Assembly (NCBI GenBank): GCA_965212145.1
Contig: CBDBUY010000009.1
Location: forward strand, 1,116,001 to 1,180,000
Length of the DNA stretch: 64,000 bases
Source of the DNA: JAAEPI01 sp965212145
GTDB lineage: Bacteria > Bacteroidota > Bacteroidia > Cytophagales > Cyclobacteriaceae
Direction of reading: 5' to 3'
Under the pieces are notes generated by a model that worked only from the letters and a program-made list of their open reading frames with translations, was not told the origin of the DNA and did not search any database. This document shows, one piece after another, positions 41,794 to 51,430 of this stretch (positions are counted from its first letter, which is position 1; each line of letters opens with the position of its first letter). The position numbers and the translations under genes are program-made.

Positions 41794-44700
41794 ATGCAGT
41801 TAACCAAACTAGAAATCAAGGGGTTCAAGAGTTTCGCCGATCGGGTGGTCATCAATTTTGATGAAGGCATTACCGGAATCGTCGGACCGAATGGGTGTGG
41901 GAAGTCCAATGTAGTGGATGCCATCCGGTGGGTACTCGGTGAGCAAAAAACGCGAGTGCTCCGGTCTGAGAAAATGGAGAATGTGATCTTCAATGGCACC
42001 AAAGCCCGAAAAGCCACGCAGCTGGCTGAAGTCTCGCTGACTTTCAATAACACCAAAAACCTGATCCCTACCGAGTACTCCTCAGTGACGATCACACGAC
42101 GATACTACCGATCCGGTGAAAGTGAGTACATGCTCAATGGCGTGACCTGCCGCCTAAAGGACATTAATAATCTGTTTCTGGACACAGGAATATCCTCCAA
42201 TAGCTACGCCATCATTGAGCTGAAAATGGTGGATGACATCCTGAACGACAAGGACAATTCCCGTCGGGCGTTGTTTGAGGAAGCTGCTGGCATCTCAAAA
42301 TTCAAGATTCGGAAAAAAGAAACGCTGAGAAAGCTCGAGGATACGGATGCAGACCTGGATCGTGTTGAGGATTTGCTCTTTGAAATAGAAAAGAACCTCC
42401 GATCGCTGGAACGTCAAGCCAAACAGGCCAAGCGCTACTACGAAATCAAAGAAGAGTATAAGTCATCGAGCATTGCTCTGGCAAAGAAGTCCCTATCTCG
42501 TCAAAACCAAACGATCACGAACATTGATCAGCAAATTCAGGCGGAGACGGATAAAAAGAATGGATTGGTGGCGCAACTGAAGTCCAGTGAAGCCGAAATA
42601 GAGAAATCGAAAGCTGACCTGATCAGCCGGGAAAAAGTACTTAGCTCAGCCCAAAAAGAGCTCAACGAGCACGTGAGTAAGATCAGACAGTACGAAAGCG
42701 ACAAGAAGATCAAGAACGAGCGTCAGCGCTTTCTGAATGACAAAATTGACAACCTCAAGGAGCAGATTGCCCAGGACAAGCAAAGCAACGAGCGGGCAGC
42801 CTTCTCCATCGAAGGGCTGAGAAAAGAAGAAGAAACGGCTGCTAGCATTTTTGCGGACGTGCGGCAGAAACTCGAGCAACTCAAGCAGGATTACGAAAAG
42901 CAGAAGGAGGAATCCACTCAATCACAGGAGGCATTGAGTCAATCCATGGGCGAGTTCCAGAGTATGCGCGAGCGGGTTTTTGAACTGGAAAAGGATATTG
43001 AAATCAAGGAGATTCAATTGAATACGATCCAGAGTGACTTGATGAAGTCTCAGGAAGACACCAGTCAGCACTCTGCGAATCTGGAAGAGTTTGAAAGTAA
43101 GCTGGAAGAGATATCGGGTACTCGTGAACAAAAGCAGGCCCAATACGCCGAACTTAAAGAAACCGAAGATTCCATTCGCTCAAAGCAGGAATCTGTGGAA
43201 CAGCAGGTGGATATGATCAAGGAGGAGCTCACCAAAACCAACCGTCTGCTAGACTCTCGTGAGAACGAATACAATCTCACTAAGTCCCTTGTAGATAACC
43301 TCGAAGGTTTCCCGGAAGCCATCAAGTTTCTGAACAAAAGTGAACAATGGAAGAACGCCCCGCTCCTTTCGGACATTATCACTTGTCCGGCCGAATATCG
43401 CGTGGCGATTGAAAATTTCCTGGAGCCCTACATGAACTACTATGTGGTGGAATCCAGAGACGAAGCACTCATGGCGGTGAATTTGCTAAGCGATGCATCG
43501 CGTGGCAAGGCGCACTTCTTCATATTGGACAAGTTGGACGATTACCACACCCCTGAGAATCTGATGCTGCCGGGTGTTCAACCGGCCACCGAAGTGGTGG
43601 ATTACGACCCTAAATACAAGAAGCTTATCTCGTATCTTCTGGCAAATGTCTTTGTTTTCGAAGGTTCAGTTACGTCTGTTCCGGATAACTCAGAAGCGAT
43701 TTTCATCGAGAAATCGGGGAAAGTGACCCAGCGACCATTCAGTGTTTCTGGTGGTTCTGTGGGTCTTTTTGAGGGAAAAAGAATTGGCCGGGCCAAAAAC
43801 CTGGAAAAACTGGCTACTGAGATCAAAGATCTCAAAAAGAAACAGGCGGCAGCTGAAGGCAGTTTACATGATAAGCAACACGAGCTGAATGAACTGAAAG
43901 CGGCATCTAAGGGTGGAGTGATTGAGCAACTGAAAGAAGAGCTCAATCAGATTGAGCAGAAATACGTGTCTCTGACCACTAAAAAGGAACAATTCAGTGA
44001 ATTGATGTCATCCACACAGCTGAGGCGTGAGGACATGAGCGAGCGAAAAGTGGAACTGGAAGCATCGCTGGAAGACCTGCGACCAAAGATCGCCCAAGAG
44101 CGTGAGGCACTTTCCGTAATCCAGTCCAAAGTGGAACAGCAAAAACTGGAAACCGACTCGTTGAACGAACTGCTATCTCAGAAATCAGCGGCGTACAACG
44201 AGGAAAACGTTCTTTTCCATCAGCAGGAAAACCGGCTAAACAGCATCAAGCAAGAGATTTCCTACAAACAGGAATCCTACGATAGCAGTCTGTCACGTAT
44301 CGAACGAAACACTCAGGAGCTGCATGAGGTCTCAACCAACCTCAATGAGTTGATGAAGAAATCCACCGAGAACGACGATGAGTTGGTGGAGTTGTACGAT
44401 GCGAAGGAAGCTTTCGAGAAGAAGGTAAATGAAGCTGAAAAGGCCTATTACGAGGCACGTGGCAACATTGACGAGTCCGAAAAAGTGCTCAGAAACGTAC
44501 AACATCAACGAGAAAGCGTGGATCAGTTGCTCATGGAGTTCCAGGCCAAACGCAACGAAGCACAACTTCAGCTCCAATCGGTGAAAGATCGTCTCTCAGT
44601 AGAGTTCAACATTGATTTGGAAAAGCTCAATGAAGCCATTGACGAGAAACTGGAAGCTTTAGAGGTGGACGAACTGCAGCAGATAGTTACCAAGCTGAAA

Positions 44701-45321
44701 GACCGGATGGAGAACATGGGGCCGATTAACCCCATGGCCATGGAAGCCTACGAGGAGATTCAGGAGCGACATGTCTTTATCACCACCCAAAAGGACGATC
44801 TGGAAAAAGCGAAAGAGTCCTTGCTGGAAACGATCATGGAGATTGACGAGGTGGCCAAGAAGACTTTCATGGAAGCGTTCGATCAGATTCACGATCACTT
44901 TGTTCGGGTATTCCGAACACTGTTTACCGAGGAAGACGACTGTAACCTGAAGCTCACCGATCCGGATAATCCACTGGAAAGTTCGATTGAAATTATCGCT
45001 AAGCCAAAAGGCAAAAGACCACTGACTATCAATCAGTTATCAGGCGGTGAAAAAACTTTAACTGCAACCTCGCTCCTCTTCGCTATTTACCTGTTGAAGC
45101 CGGCACCATTCTGTATTTTCGATGAGGTGGATGCGCCGCTGGATGACGCCAACATTGACAAGTTTAACGACATCATCCGCGAGTTCTCAAACGAGTCCCA
45201 GTTTATCATCGTGACGCACAACAAGCGCACCATGGCCAGCACCGACATTATCTACGGCATCACCATGATCGAGCAAGGCGTTTCGCGGGTAGTGCCTGTG
45301 GATTTGAGGGAGTTGGCTTAG
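41794..45321 (+). CDS. smc: chromosome segregation protein SMC
   Basis: The 1175-residue ATPase that with ScpA and ScpB compacts and separates chromosomes. The N-terminal Walker A is GPNGCGKSN (31-39). Long coiled coils (about 170-510 and 680-1010) flank a hinge (about 520-670, with the globular segment AVNLLSDASRGKAHFFIL). The C-terminal head has the ABC signature LSGGEKTLTATS and Walker B CIFDEVDAPLDD. It has its own TAnnTTTG promoter. ScpA and ScpB are not in the window. Downstream it is followed by the REP-like elements. Confidence 0.98.
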   Translation: MQLTKLEIKGFKSFADRVVINFDEGITGIVGPNGCGKSNVVDAIRWVLGEQKTRVLRSEKMENVIFNGTKARKATQLAEVSLTFNNTKNLIPTEYSSVTITRRYYRSGESEYMLNGVTCRLKDINNLFLDTGISSNSYAIIELKMVDDILNDKDNSRRALFEEAAGISKFKIRKKETLRKLEDTDADLDRVEDLLFEIEKNLRSLERQAKQAKRYYEIKEEYKSSSIALAKKSLSRQNQTITNIDQQIQAETDKKNGLVAQLKSSEAEIEKSKADLISREKVLSSAQKELNEHVSKIRQYESDKKIKNERQRFLNDKIDNLKEQIAQDKQSNERAAFSIEGLRKEEETAASIFADVRQKLEQLKQDYEKQKEESTQSQEALSQSMGEFQSMRERVFELEKDIEIKEIQLNTIQSDLMKSQEDTSQHSANLEEFESKLEEISGTREQKQAQYAELKETEDSIRSKQESVEQQVDMIKEELTKTNRLLDSRENEYNLTKSLVDNLEGFPEAIKFLNKSEQWKNAPLLSDIITCPAEYRVAIENFLEPYMNYYVVESRDEALMAVNLLSDASRGKAHFFILDKLDDYHTPENLMLPGVQPATEVVDYDPKYKKLISYLLANVFVFEGSVTSVPDNSEAIFIEKSGKVTQRPFSVSGGSVGLFEGKRIGRAKNLEKLATEIKDLKKKQAAAEGSLHDKQHELNELKAASKGGVIEQLKEELNQIEQKYVSLTTKKEQFSELMSSTQLRREDMSERKVELEASLEDLRPKIAQEREALSVIQSKVEQQKLETDSLNELLSQKSAAYNEENVLFHQQENRLNSIKQEISYKQESYDSSLSRIERNTQELHEVSTNLNELMKKSTENDDELVELYDAKEAFEKKVNEAEKAYYEARGNIDESEKVLRNVQHQRESVDQLLMEFQAKRNEAQLQLQSVKDRLSVEFNIDLEKLNEAIDEKLEALEVDELQQIVTKLKDRMENMGPINPMAMEAYEEIQERHVFITTQKDDLEKAKESLLETIMEIDEVAKKTFMEAFDQIHDHFVRVFRTLFTEEDDCNLKLTDPDNPLESSIEIIAKPKGKRPLTINQLSGGEKTLTATSLLFAIYLLKPAPFCIFDEVDAPLDDANIDKFNDIIREFSNESQFIIVTHNKRTMASTDIIYGITMIEQGVSRVVPVDLRELA

Positions 45322-45327
45322 ATACCC

Positions 45328-45391
45328 TGTCATGCTGAGGCTCTCGAAGCATGTTTTGTTGAACGCACCCTTCGAGAACCTCAGGGTGACA
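45328..45391. repeat. REP-like imperfect palindrome
   Basis: Left arm 45328-45348 and right arm 45371-45391 are inverted repeats matching at 18 of 21 positions (reading TGTCA..CTGAGG..TCTCGAA), with a 22-base loop. Elements with this GTCATGCTGA start occur in many Bacteroidota genomes as dispersed hairpins. It starts 6 bases after the smc stop, so it may also act as a transcript end. Confidence 0.75.
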
Positions 45392-45436
45392 CTTCTTTTA
45401 TGATAAGGAGCTCAGAAGACAAACTCTTCTCCACCA

Positions 45437-45461
45437 GTCATGCTGAACTTGTCTCAGCATG
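45437..45461. repeat. second REP-like palindrome
   Basis: CATGCTGA (45439-45446), a 7-base loop and TCAGCATG (45454-45461), a perfect 8-bp stem; GTCATGCTGA start as in the first element. It lies between smc and the lipoprotein gene. Confidence 0.75.
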
Positions 45462-45565
45462 TGAGTACGCTTTTGAAAGGCTAAGGCCGGTCAGGTCTTA
45501 ATCTTGGGCGGCATTTATCCTCTCTTTTGCTTCTTATTACTAACTTGAACATCAAACACCAAACC

Positions 45566-46141
45566 ATGAAAACTCCCCTTCCCTATTTCTTCCTGCTTTT
45601 ATTGATCAGCTGTGGTGCACAAGAAGCCCCGGATAAAGAATTTCAGATCAAGTCTGCGTTGATGGCCGTACCAGAAGAGCACCGAGAAGGCGCCAAGGTG
45701 CTGGGATTTGATGGAGATGGAAATGTGATCACCCTTCGGGAAGGCACCAACGAAATGACCTCCATCGCGGATGATCCCACGAGGGATGGTTTCAGTACAG
45801 CGGCCTATCACAAGGATTTGGAGCCATACATGATGCGTGGCAGGGAATTACGCGCGGAAGGCAAGAGCTTTCAGGAAATCTTTGAAATCCGAGAACAGGA
45901 AGTGAAAGACGGGAAATTGAGCATCCCTCAGGGAAGTGTGCTTTTCGTGCTGACCGGAGAATACGATGCGGAGATGGACTCTGTTAAGAACACGTATGTT
46001 CGTTCGGTTGTCTACATCCCATACGCCACCTCTGAGTCCACTGGTTTGCCTTTAAAGGAAATGGCTCCCGGTACCCCTTGGATAATGGATCCCGGCACGC
46101 ATCGGGCGCATATTATGATTAATCCACCCAGGAGTAAGTGA
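45566..46141 (+). CDS. lipoprotein of unknown function
   Basis: A 191-residue lipoprotein. The start at 45566 (MKTPLPYFFLLLLISC, Cys16 lipobox) is preferred over an in-frame ATG 39 bases upstream, which would spoil the signal. The mature part has segments EFQIKSALMAVPEEHREGAKVLGFD, then acidic and beta-like stretches (KLSIPQGSVLFVLTGEYD), ending in a Pro/Gly-rich end. I do not recognise a family. The REP-like pair lies before it, and a third REP-like element begins 5 bases after its stop. The lipoprotein and the oxidoreductase genes converge. Confidence 0.75.
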   Translation: MKTPLPYFFLLLLISCGAQEAPDKEFQIKSALMAVPEEHREGAKVLGFDGDGNVITLREGTNEMTSIADDPTRDGFSTAAYHKDLEPYMMRGRELRAEGKSFQEIFEIREQEVKDGKLSIPQGSVLFVLTGEYDAEMDSVKNTYVRSVVYIPYATSESTGLPLKEMAPGTPWIMDPGTHRAHIMINPPRSK

Positions 46142-46145
46142 CATG

Positions 46146-46170
46146 GTCAAGCTGAACTTGCTTCAGCATC
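46146..46170. repeat. third REP-like element, overlapping a coding end
   Basis: The element GTCAAGCTGAACTTGCTTCA followed by GCATC carries a 6-bp stem (46151-46156 with 46162-46167). It is one to a few bases different from the element at 45437-45461. It overlaps the last eight codons of the oxidoreductase gene (46147-46170). Confidence 0.7.
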
Positions 46171-47535
46171 TATCTTTTCCAACCCATCCAATACATATGG
46201 AATCAACTCCGAAACCGTCGGGTGAACTAAGACAATTTTGCGGAAATCATCCACCGGAATCTTCGCATGGATCAGCACCGCCAACATATTGATGATCTCA
46301 TCTCCTCCCAGTCCAAAAATGGATGCTCCGAGTAGTAATCCTGAATCTGCATCCACGAGCATTTTGATAAAACCATCTGTCTCTCCCATCTCTTTGGCCC
46401 GACTGATGGTCTTCATGTCCTTCGTGCCCTTCAACACTTTCTTTCCAGACTTCAGCGCCGCTTTTTCTGTCATCCCCACTCTCCCAAGCGGTGGGTCGCT
46501 GAACAACGCATAAATCGGGAATCGGTCTGATATCTTGCGATCGCCATCAAATACATGATCCAACACAATCTCTCCGTCATTCACCGATGTGTGGGTAAAA
46601 GCTCCATGCCCATTTACATCTCCCACGGCAAAAACACTCTCTACGTTGGTCCTGCAGTAATCGTCCACCTCAATAAAGCCTCTGGAATTCGTTACGATTC
46701 CGGCCTTTCCAAGATTGAGCTTCTCCACATTGGGTTTTCTCCCTGCAGCAATCAAAAGATGTGAACCAGAAAGTGTCCTTGATTCTCCATCCATTTCAAC
46801 TGTTACCTCAACTTCCTCACTCTCTTTGGTAACTTTCTTTGCCCCGGCATTGCAAAGAATATTCACTCCTTCCTTTTCGAGCACCTTCTTGATGGCTTCA
46901 GCCACATCTTCATCTTCATTGGGCATGATCTGACCCGAACGCTGAATGACCGTCACTTCTGCACCTAATCTACGATACACTTGTGCAAATTCAATTCCGA
47001 TATATCCACCTCCAATGATTAGCAAATTCCTGGGTAATTCTTCCAAATCCAGCAGACGAGCACTATCCAACCAGTCCACCTGATCAAGTCCCTCGATTGG
47101 TGGAGCCGATGGTCTTGTACCAGTATTGATATAGATATTGTCTCCCGAAATCTCCCGATCACCAATCTTAATCGTATGCTTTCCTGAGAACTCCCCCCAC
47201 CCGCGAATTAGCTCGACATTCTCAACGCTTTCCATCCAGCATGTCAAGCCCTCACTTGACCCATTTCGGATTTCATTCATTCGCTCACGGACTCTCTTGT
47301 AGTTCAAGGTCAGGTTGTCAGATTGAAACCCAAAGAAGTCACCTCTTTTGGCAAAGTGAAAAGCCCGTGCCCCAGCCACCATGGTTTTAGTTGGAGTGCA
47401 GCCGTAATTAACGCAACTACCTCCTACTTTATCTCCTTCTATAACTGCGATAGAATCTCCAGTGGGAATTAGTTTACCTAGCAGCGTGCCTGTAGCTTGC
47501 CCCGTGCCGACGATGATATGATCGAAGTGTTCCAT
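46147..47535 (-). CDS. flavin-dependent disulfide oxidoreductase (mercuric reductase/lipoamide dehydrogenase-like)
   Basis: A 462-residue pyridine-nucleotide disulfide oxidoreductase. The FAD-binding fold opens DHIIVGTGQATGTLLG; the redox-active pair is GGSCVNYGCTPTKT (Cys-x4-Cys). A second Rossmann motif is LLIIGGGYIGIEFA for NAD(P)H, and the C-terminal interface has the active-site His-Glu in VHPTVSEL. The family includes lipoamide dehydrogenase, glutathione reductase and mercuric reductase; the absence of a HMA domain or a terminal Cys pair and of mer genes argues against mercury detoxification. The last residues, IDAEASSA, come from the REP-like element at 46146-46170 and are probably not functional. 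It is a single-gene unit. Confidence 0.9.
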   Translation of the reverse strand: MEHFDHIIVGTGQATGTLLGKLIPTGDSIAVIEGDKVGGSCVNYGCTPTKTMVAGARAFHFAKRGDFFGFQSDNLTLNYKRVRERMNEIRNGSSEGLTCWMESVENVELIRGWGEFSGKHTIKIGDREISGDNIYINTGTRPSAPPIEGLDQVDWLDSARLLDLEELPRNLLIIGGGYIGIEFAQVYRRLGAEVTVIQRSGQIMPNEDEDVAEAIKKVLEKEGVNILCNAGAKKVTKESEEVEVTVEMDGESRTLSGSHLLIAAGRKPNVEKLNLGKAGIVTNSRGFIEVDDYCRTNVESVFAVGDVNGHGAFTHTSVNDGEIVLDHVFDGDRKISDRFPIYALFSDPPLGRVGMTEKAALKSGKKVLKGTKDMKTISRAKEMGETDGFIKMLVDADSGLLLGASIFGLGGDEIINMLAVLIHAKIPVDDFRKIVLVHPTVSELIPYVLDGLEKIDAEASSA

Positions 47536-47633
47536 ACAATTTCAGTTCTGGATTGAATATACAGGAGAGTACGTTCTCGCGACAACTCAAACAACTGTAA
47601 GGACAATTTGGCGACAATAATTATCAACAAAAA

Positions 47634-47654
47634 AAAGGGGCTCAACGCCCCTTT
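47634..47654 (-). terminator. intrinsic terminator behind the amylase gene
   Basis: An 8-bp stem (47634-47641 against 47647-47654) with a 5-nt loop. On the minus strand it is followed by a run of T residues (from 47633 downward). It is 23 bases after the amylase stop. Confidence 0.85.
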
Positions 47655-47676
47655 AAATTAAATTTCTAGATTGAGA

Positions 47677-50600
47677 TTATTTTTTGATAAACCTGATTAC
47701 CTCTGTTTGGACGCCCGTCAATTGAAGGAAATACATTCCTCTTTCCAGGTAAGCCACGTTGATTGTCGTTTGACCTTCAGAGTTGCCCTGAGCAATAAAC
47801 TTTCCAGAAAGATCAAGAATCTGATAAGTAAACAACCCATTCATGGCACTTTTCACGAAGAGATGATTCTTCGTCGGGTTCGGATAAACGCGGTATCCCT
47901 CCGTGTAAGCCTCATCGGCCCTCAAGGGATAATCAAATTGATTCCGGATAAAGAAATCCAGATTGGAATCGATGATTCCATTTTCGATTTCCCCAGGGGT
48001 CCCGGTTCCCTTTTGACTACCATTGGCATTTCTAAACACAGCGGCGATCCATCGAATACGGTCTCCAGCCCCAATCCCATAATAATCAGTGGGTATCACG
48101 GTAATTGACCATTTGGTTGGATCTTCTGTAGACTGGGTCATCTCACCCACTCCGTCATCCATCCCCCAGTTACCCACTACATTGTCCCAGGCCGTCAACC
48201 AAGGGGTTTCGCTCTCAACCAAATCCACGCTGCTGTGCATGTAGACCTTATTGGCATTGCTAAGCGCCCGGTTGCCTTTTGCAGTATTAAAGGTGATCGT
48301 TATTTCGTCAGAAGCCTGAAAACCCGGCGGATCGATGGTCACATATGGCCCGGCAAGTTCTACCCTCAATGTTATTTCTTCATTGCGAAAGCCTTTTCCA
48401 ACATCAGTGTTTGAAGCATCCCGGAAATACATTTTCATCTCGATGATCTCATCATCTGTTCCAATTGGGTAATAATCTTCTGGTGTCAACGTGATCTGCC
48501 AAATATCAGGAGAAGTCTCAGTCATTTCTCCAACTCCGTCATCCGATAAAGTGCCGACCACATGGGTCCAACTATCGTCTGCGGCACCAAGCAAAACGAC
48601 ACCTGAATGCATGTAAACTTTGTCTTTGCCCACCAATCCTGCTGTTCCATCAGAGGACGCCTTAGTGGCATCAAAGGTGACGGTAATATTATCTTCCTGA
48701 GTAAATGGATAAGGACTTACAGTGACAGGGTTTCGAAAAGTCTCGACCACCCCGGGCAGGCCATCCGAAATTTGCTCGGAGGTATAAATGTGCCATTCCC
48801 CTGCTGCCAGAGTGAGGTCAGCGTTGACATCAGTTACGGTGATTTCCTCACCAGAAAAATAGTCGAACCAGCTACCTGTTTCGGTGAACGCAGGGCTGAT
48901 CGTGTTTTCGGCAATACCAAAATTACCAACAACCAACAGGTCGATATTGTCGGTGTTGTAAACCAAACGACGCGCCTCACCACTAAGTTGGTGATTGGTG
49001 CTTGCAGACGCCATCTTGTCCGGCCCTACCTGGGCTCTCACATCCAAAATACCCTGATAGGCCTTGTAGATATTTTGACGGAATTCGTTTTCATAATAGC
49101 CCAAACCGTCATCTCCCCAGGGTAGCGGCTTGTTACCCACACGGCCATTGAAGTCGATATCAATATCATAACCCAGCTCACTAAACTGCCAGATCATCTT
49201 AGGCCCGGGAAACAGCAGGGCAAATGCCGCTACTTGCTTTGCTCGTTCGAACATGACCAAGTCTTCCTTGATATCGTAAGAGCCATCAGCATTGCCGAGA
49301 CCCTCATTGGCTCCCACATAAGCGACCCGCTGCTCATCATGACTATCCATAAACGTCACATGAGAAGTGTCATCCATGTCTGAGAATGACCCGTCCAAGT
49401 TTTTTCCCGCAATCGCATCGTAATAATTATGGACACGATTTCTCCATAATTTCATGCCATAGTTTGCCAATTCGTCTTCCTCGGATTGCGCACTCCAATG
49501 CTCCAAAATGATATATGCTTCCGGATCCACATCCCATATCTCGTCAGCCATTCGCTTCAAAATATCAATTCTGCCTTGCTGAAACCCATCGAACCCGGAA
49601 CTCTGCTGGGTGAAACCCTTTGTGAAATCGAAACGATAACCGTCTACATGGTACTCATTGATCCAGTAGGCATTTACACTGTCTATGAAAGCTTTGGTAT
49701 AGGCTGACTCATGGTTAAAATCATATCCCCATGCCCAATCCGGGTTGGAGGTGACGTACTCCTCATTAAACCATGGATTGTCCGGTGTGGGTTTATACGT
49801 TTCTCGATCAAGGTACATCTGCACCATAGAGTTTTGACCATAGGCATGGTTCAGTACCATATCCATAATTACAGCCATTCCTTCCTGGTGCGCTCTCTCT
49901 ATGAAATACTTGAGTTCGTCTTTGGTTCCATAGTATTTATCGGGAGCGAAATAATAAGCCGGATTGTATCCCCATGACTCGTTACCTTCAAATTCATTAA
50001 AGGGCATAAGCTCAATGGCATCTACTCCCAATTTCTTCAAGTAACTCAATGTGTCTGCAAGCTCCACCCAAGAGTGGGTTCCAATGAAATCCCTAACCAG
50101 GAGTTCGTAAATCACCGCATGATCCAGATCCGGTCTTTGCCAAGTGTCCTCAGATTCTGCCCATAGGTACTCAGATTGATCTGTTTGGAGGACGGTGGCC
50201 ATCCCCCAGTCGGGTTGAGAATAGCTGGGTAGATTAGGGTAAGTGTCCGTTGTGATGTACTGGTCATTCCACGGATCGGCTACTTTTTCGGCGTACGGAT
50301 CTCCAACTTTGACTCCATCATCCATCCAATATTGGAACACATACTCTTGCCCGACGGATAATCCTGACAGCTCCAGCCAGAACAGTTCACCATCGGCTGT
50401 TTTCTTCATCTGATACTGATCAGAAACCTGCCAATTATTGAAATCGCCCAAAACATAAACGAAGGATTTTCCCGGAGCTTCAAGGATCAAAGTCGCCTTG
50501 GTCGGATCACTGTTATCGTAATTAATCCCTTTTTTTAATCCCGAGGGAAGTGCAGCCACTTCCGTGTCTTGAACTAAATACAACGAGTGGTCACTCTGGG

Positions 50601-51321
50601 CTTCTAAATTCTCTCCATTGATTGTCGCCGTGACTTTGACCGTTACATCTTCATTTTGGGAGGGGGTGTAATCGTATGAAATGCTCGAACCGGAAGAAAC
50701 ATTGGCCTTTTCTTCAAAACCAGTTCCATTGTCAATGAGCACCTTCATGCTGGTGACATTTCCTGAGGCAGTAGCTGAAACTGTCATGGCCTCACCGGAT
50801 TCCAGAAAAATTTCAGTAGCTGAGGGGCTATCCAGAATAAGGAAGTTCTCCACGTTCAAATCGATGAAGAAATCTCCATTTGATGCGACCGTTCCCCAAT
50901 CATAATTTCCACTGGCCAGGGTTGCTTTCGTTGTTCCATCGGCGCTTCTAAAAACTGCGGATATTCGATAGATGCTTTCCGTCTCCGGTGCAGAAAAATA
51001 CTCTCTGATGCTTGGCGTAAATTCAATTTCCCATTTGTCGTTTTCCCCATCTACTTTGGTCATTTGACCCACTCCGTCATCCGCTCCCCAATTACCAATT
51101 ACATACTCCCATTCAGTGCTATTTGGTGAAGCCACTACGATTCCATGATGCACATAAACTTTGGTAGCACCTACTAACTCGCCACCACCAACGGATGCAT
51201 CAAATATCAACTTCGCAGCATCGTCTGGTCCTACATCCGAAGGATCCAATGTGACGATTTGGGATTGAGCTGATATAACTCCCAGAAATACTAACAATCC
51301 TAAAACTCTCCTCATAATCAA
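47677..51321 (-). CDS. secreted multi-domain GH13 alpha-amylase with T9SS sorting domain
   Basis: A 1214-residue exported starch-degrading enzyme. It has a signal peptide (about 1-20), an N-terminal module (about 21-135), an E-set region, a CBM48-like module (about 265-350, VLGDFNNWQVSD), the GH13 barrel (about 395-830), two more modules like the first (about 866-985 and 992-1107), and a T9SS type A domain (from about 1140, VYPNPTKN). Catalytic residues are D565 (YRFDFTKG), E607 (YIILEHW) and D662 (FMDSHDEQR). The three related modules share DDGVG(Q/E)MT and V(Y/H)(M/V)H(S/H); they are probably starch-binding. It follows the SusE-like lipoprotein gene. A terminator lies between the two, so read-through or a separate promoter is needed. 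Confidence 0.92.
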   Translation of the reverse strand: MIMRRVLGLLVFLGVISAQSQIVTLDPSDVGPDDAAKLIFDASVGGGELVGATKVYVHHGIVVASPNSTEWEYVIGNWGADDGVGQMTKVDGENDKWEIEFTPSIREYFSAPETESIYRISAVFRSADGTTKATLASGNYDWGTVASNGDFFIDLNVENFLILDSPSATEIFLESGEAMTVSATASGNVTSMKVLIDNGTGFEEKANVSSGSSISYDYTPSQNEDVTVKVTATINGENLEAQSDHSLYLVQDTEVAALPSGLKKGINYDNSDPTKATLILEAPGKSFVYVLGDFNNWQVSDQYQMKKTADGELFWLELSGLSVGQEYVFQYWMDDGVKVGDPYAEKVADPWNDQYITTDTYPNLPSYSQPDWGMATVLQTDQSEYLWAESEDTWQRPDLDHAVIYELLVRDFIGTHSWVELADTLSYLKKLGVDAIELMPFNEFEGNESWGYNPAYYFAPDKYYGTKDELKYFIERAHQEGMAVIMDMVLNHAYGQNSMVQMYLDRETYKPTPDNPWFNEEYVTSNPDWAWGYDFNHESAYTKAFIDSVNAYWINEYHVDGYRFDFTKGFTQQSSGFDGFQQGRIDILKRMADEIWDVDPEAYIILEHWSAQSEEDELANYGMKLWRNRVHNYYDAIAGKNLDGSFSDMDDTSHVTFMDSHDEQRVAYVGANEGLGNADGSYDIKEDLVMFERAKQVAAFALLFPGPKMIWQFSELGYDIDIDFNGRVGNKPLPWGDDGLGYYENEFRQNIYKAYQGILDVRAQVGPDKMASASTNHQLSGEARRLVYNTDNIDLLVVGNFGIAENTISPAFTETGSWFDYFSGEEITVTDVNADLTLAAGEWHIYTSEQISDGLPGVVETFRNPVTVSPYPFTQEDNITVTFDATKASSDGTAGLVGKDKVYMHSGVVLLGAADDSWTHVVGTLSDDGVGEMTETSPDIWQITLTPEDYYPIGTDDEIIEMKMYFRDASNTDVGKGFRNEEITLRVELAGPYVTIDPPGFQASDEITITFNTAKGNRALSNANKVYMHSSVDLVESETPWLTAWDNVVGNWGMDDGVGEMTQSTEDPTKWSITVIPTDYYGIGAGDRIRWIAAVFRNANGSQKGTGTPGEIENGIIDSNLDFFIRNQFDYPLRADEAYTEGYRVYPNPTKNHLFVKSAMNGLFTYQILDLSGKFIAQGNSEGQTTINVAYLERGMYFLQLTGVQTEVIRFIKK

Positions 51322-51384
51322 ACATTTTCAATATTATGAAGCATCAAAATGCTCCACTGTTTATCAACGAAGTATTAAAGAAAA

Positions 51385-51413
51385 AAAATCCGGCCATAGA
51401 TTGACCGGATTTT
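51385..51413 (-). terminator. intrinsic terminator between the SusE-like gene and the amylase gene
   Basis: A 9-bp stem (51385-51393 against 51405-51413), 11-nt loop, followed on the minus strand by a T-run across 51384-51377. It would end or attenuate the SusE-like transcript before the amylase. Confidence 0.8.
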
Positions 51414-51430
51414 GTGAATATATGATTTTG

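Noticed and set aside
46147..47535. Mercury-resistance gene
   Set aside because: No HMA domain, no terminal Cys pair and no mer neighbours; a general flavin disulfide oxidoreductase is safer.
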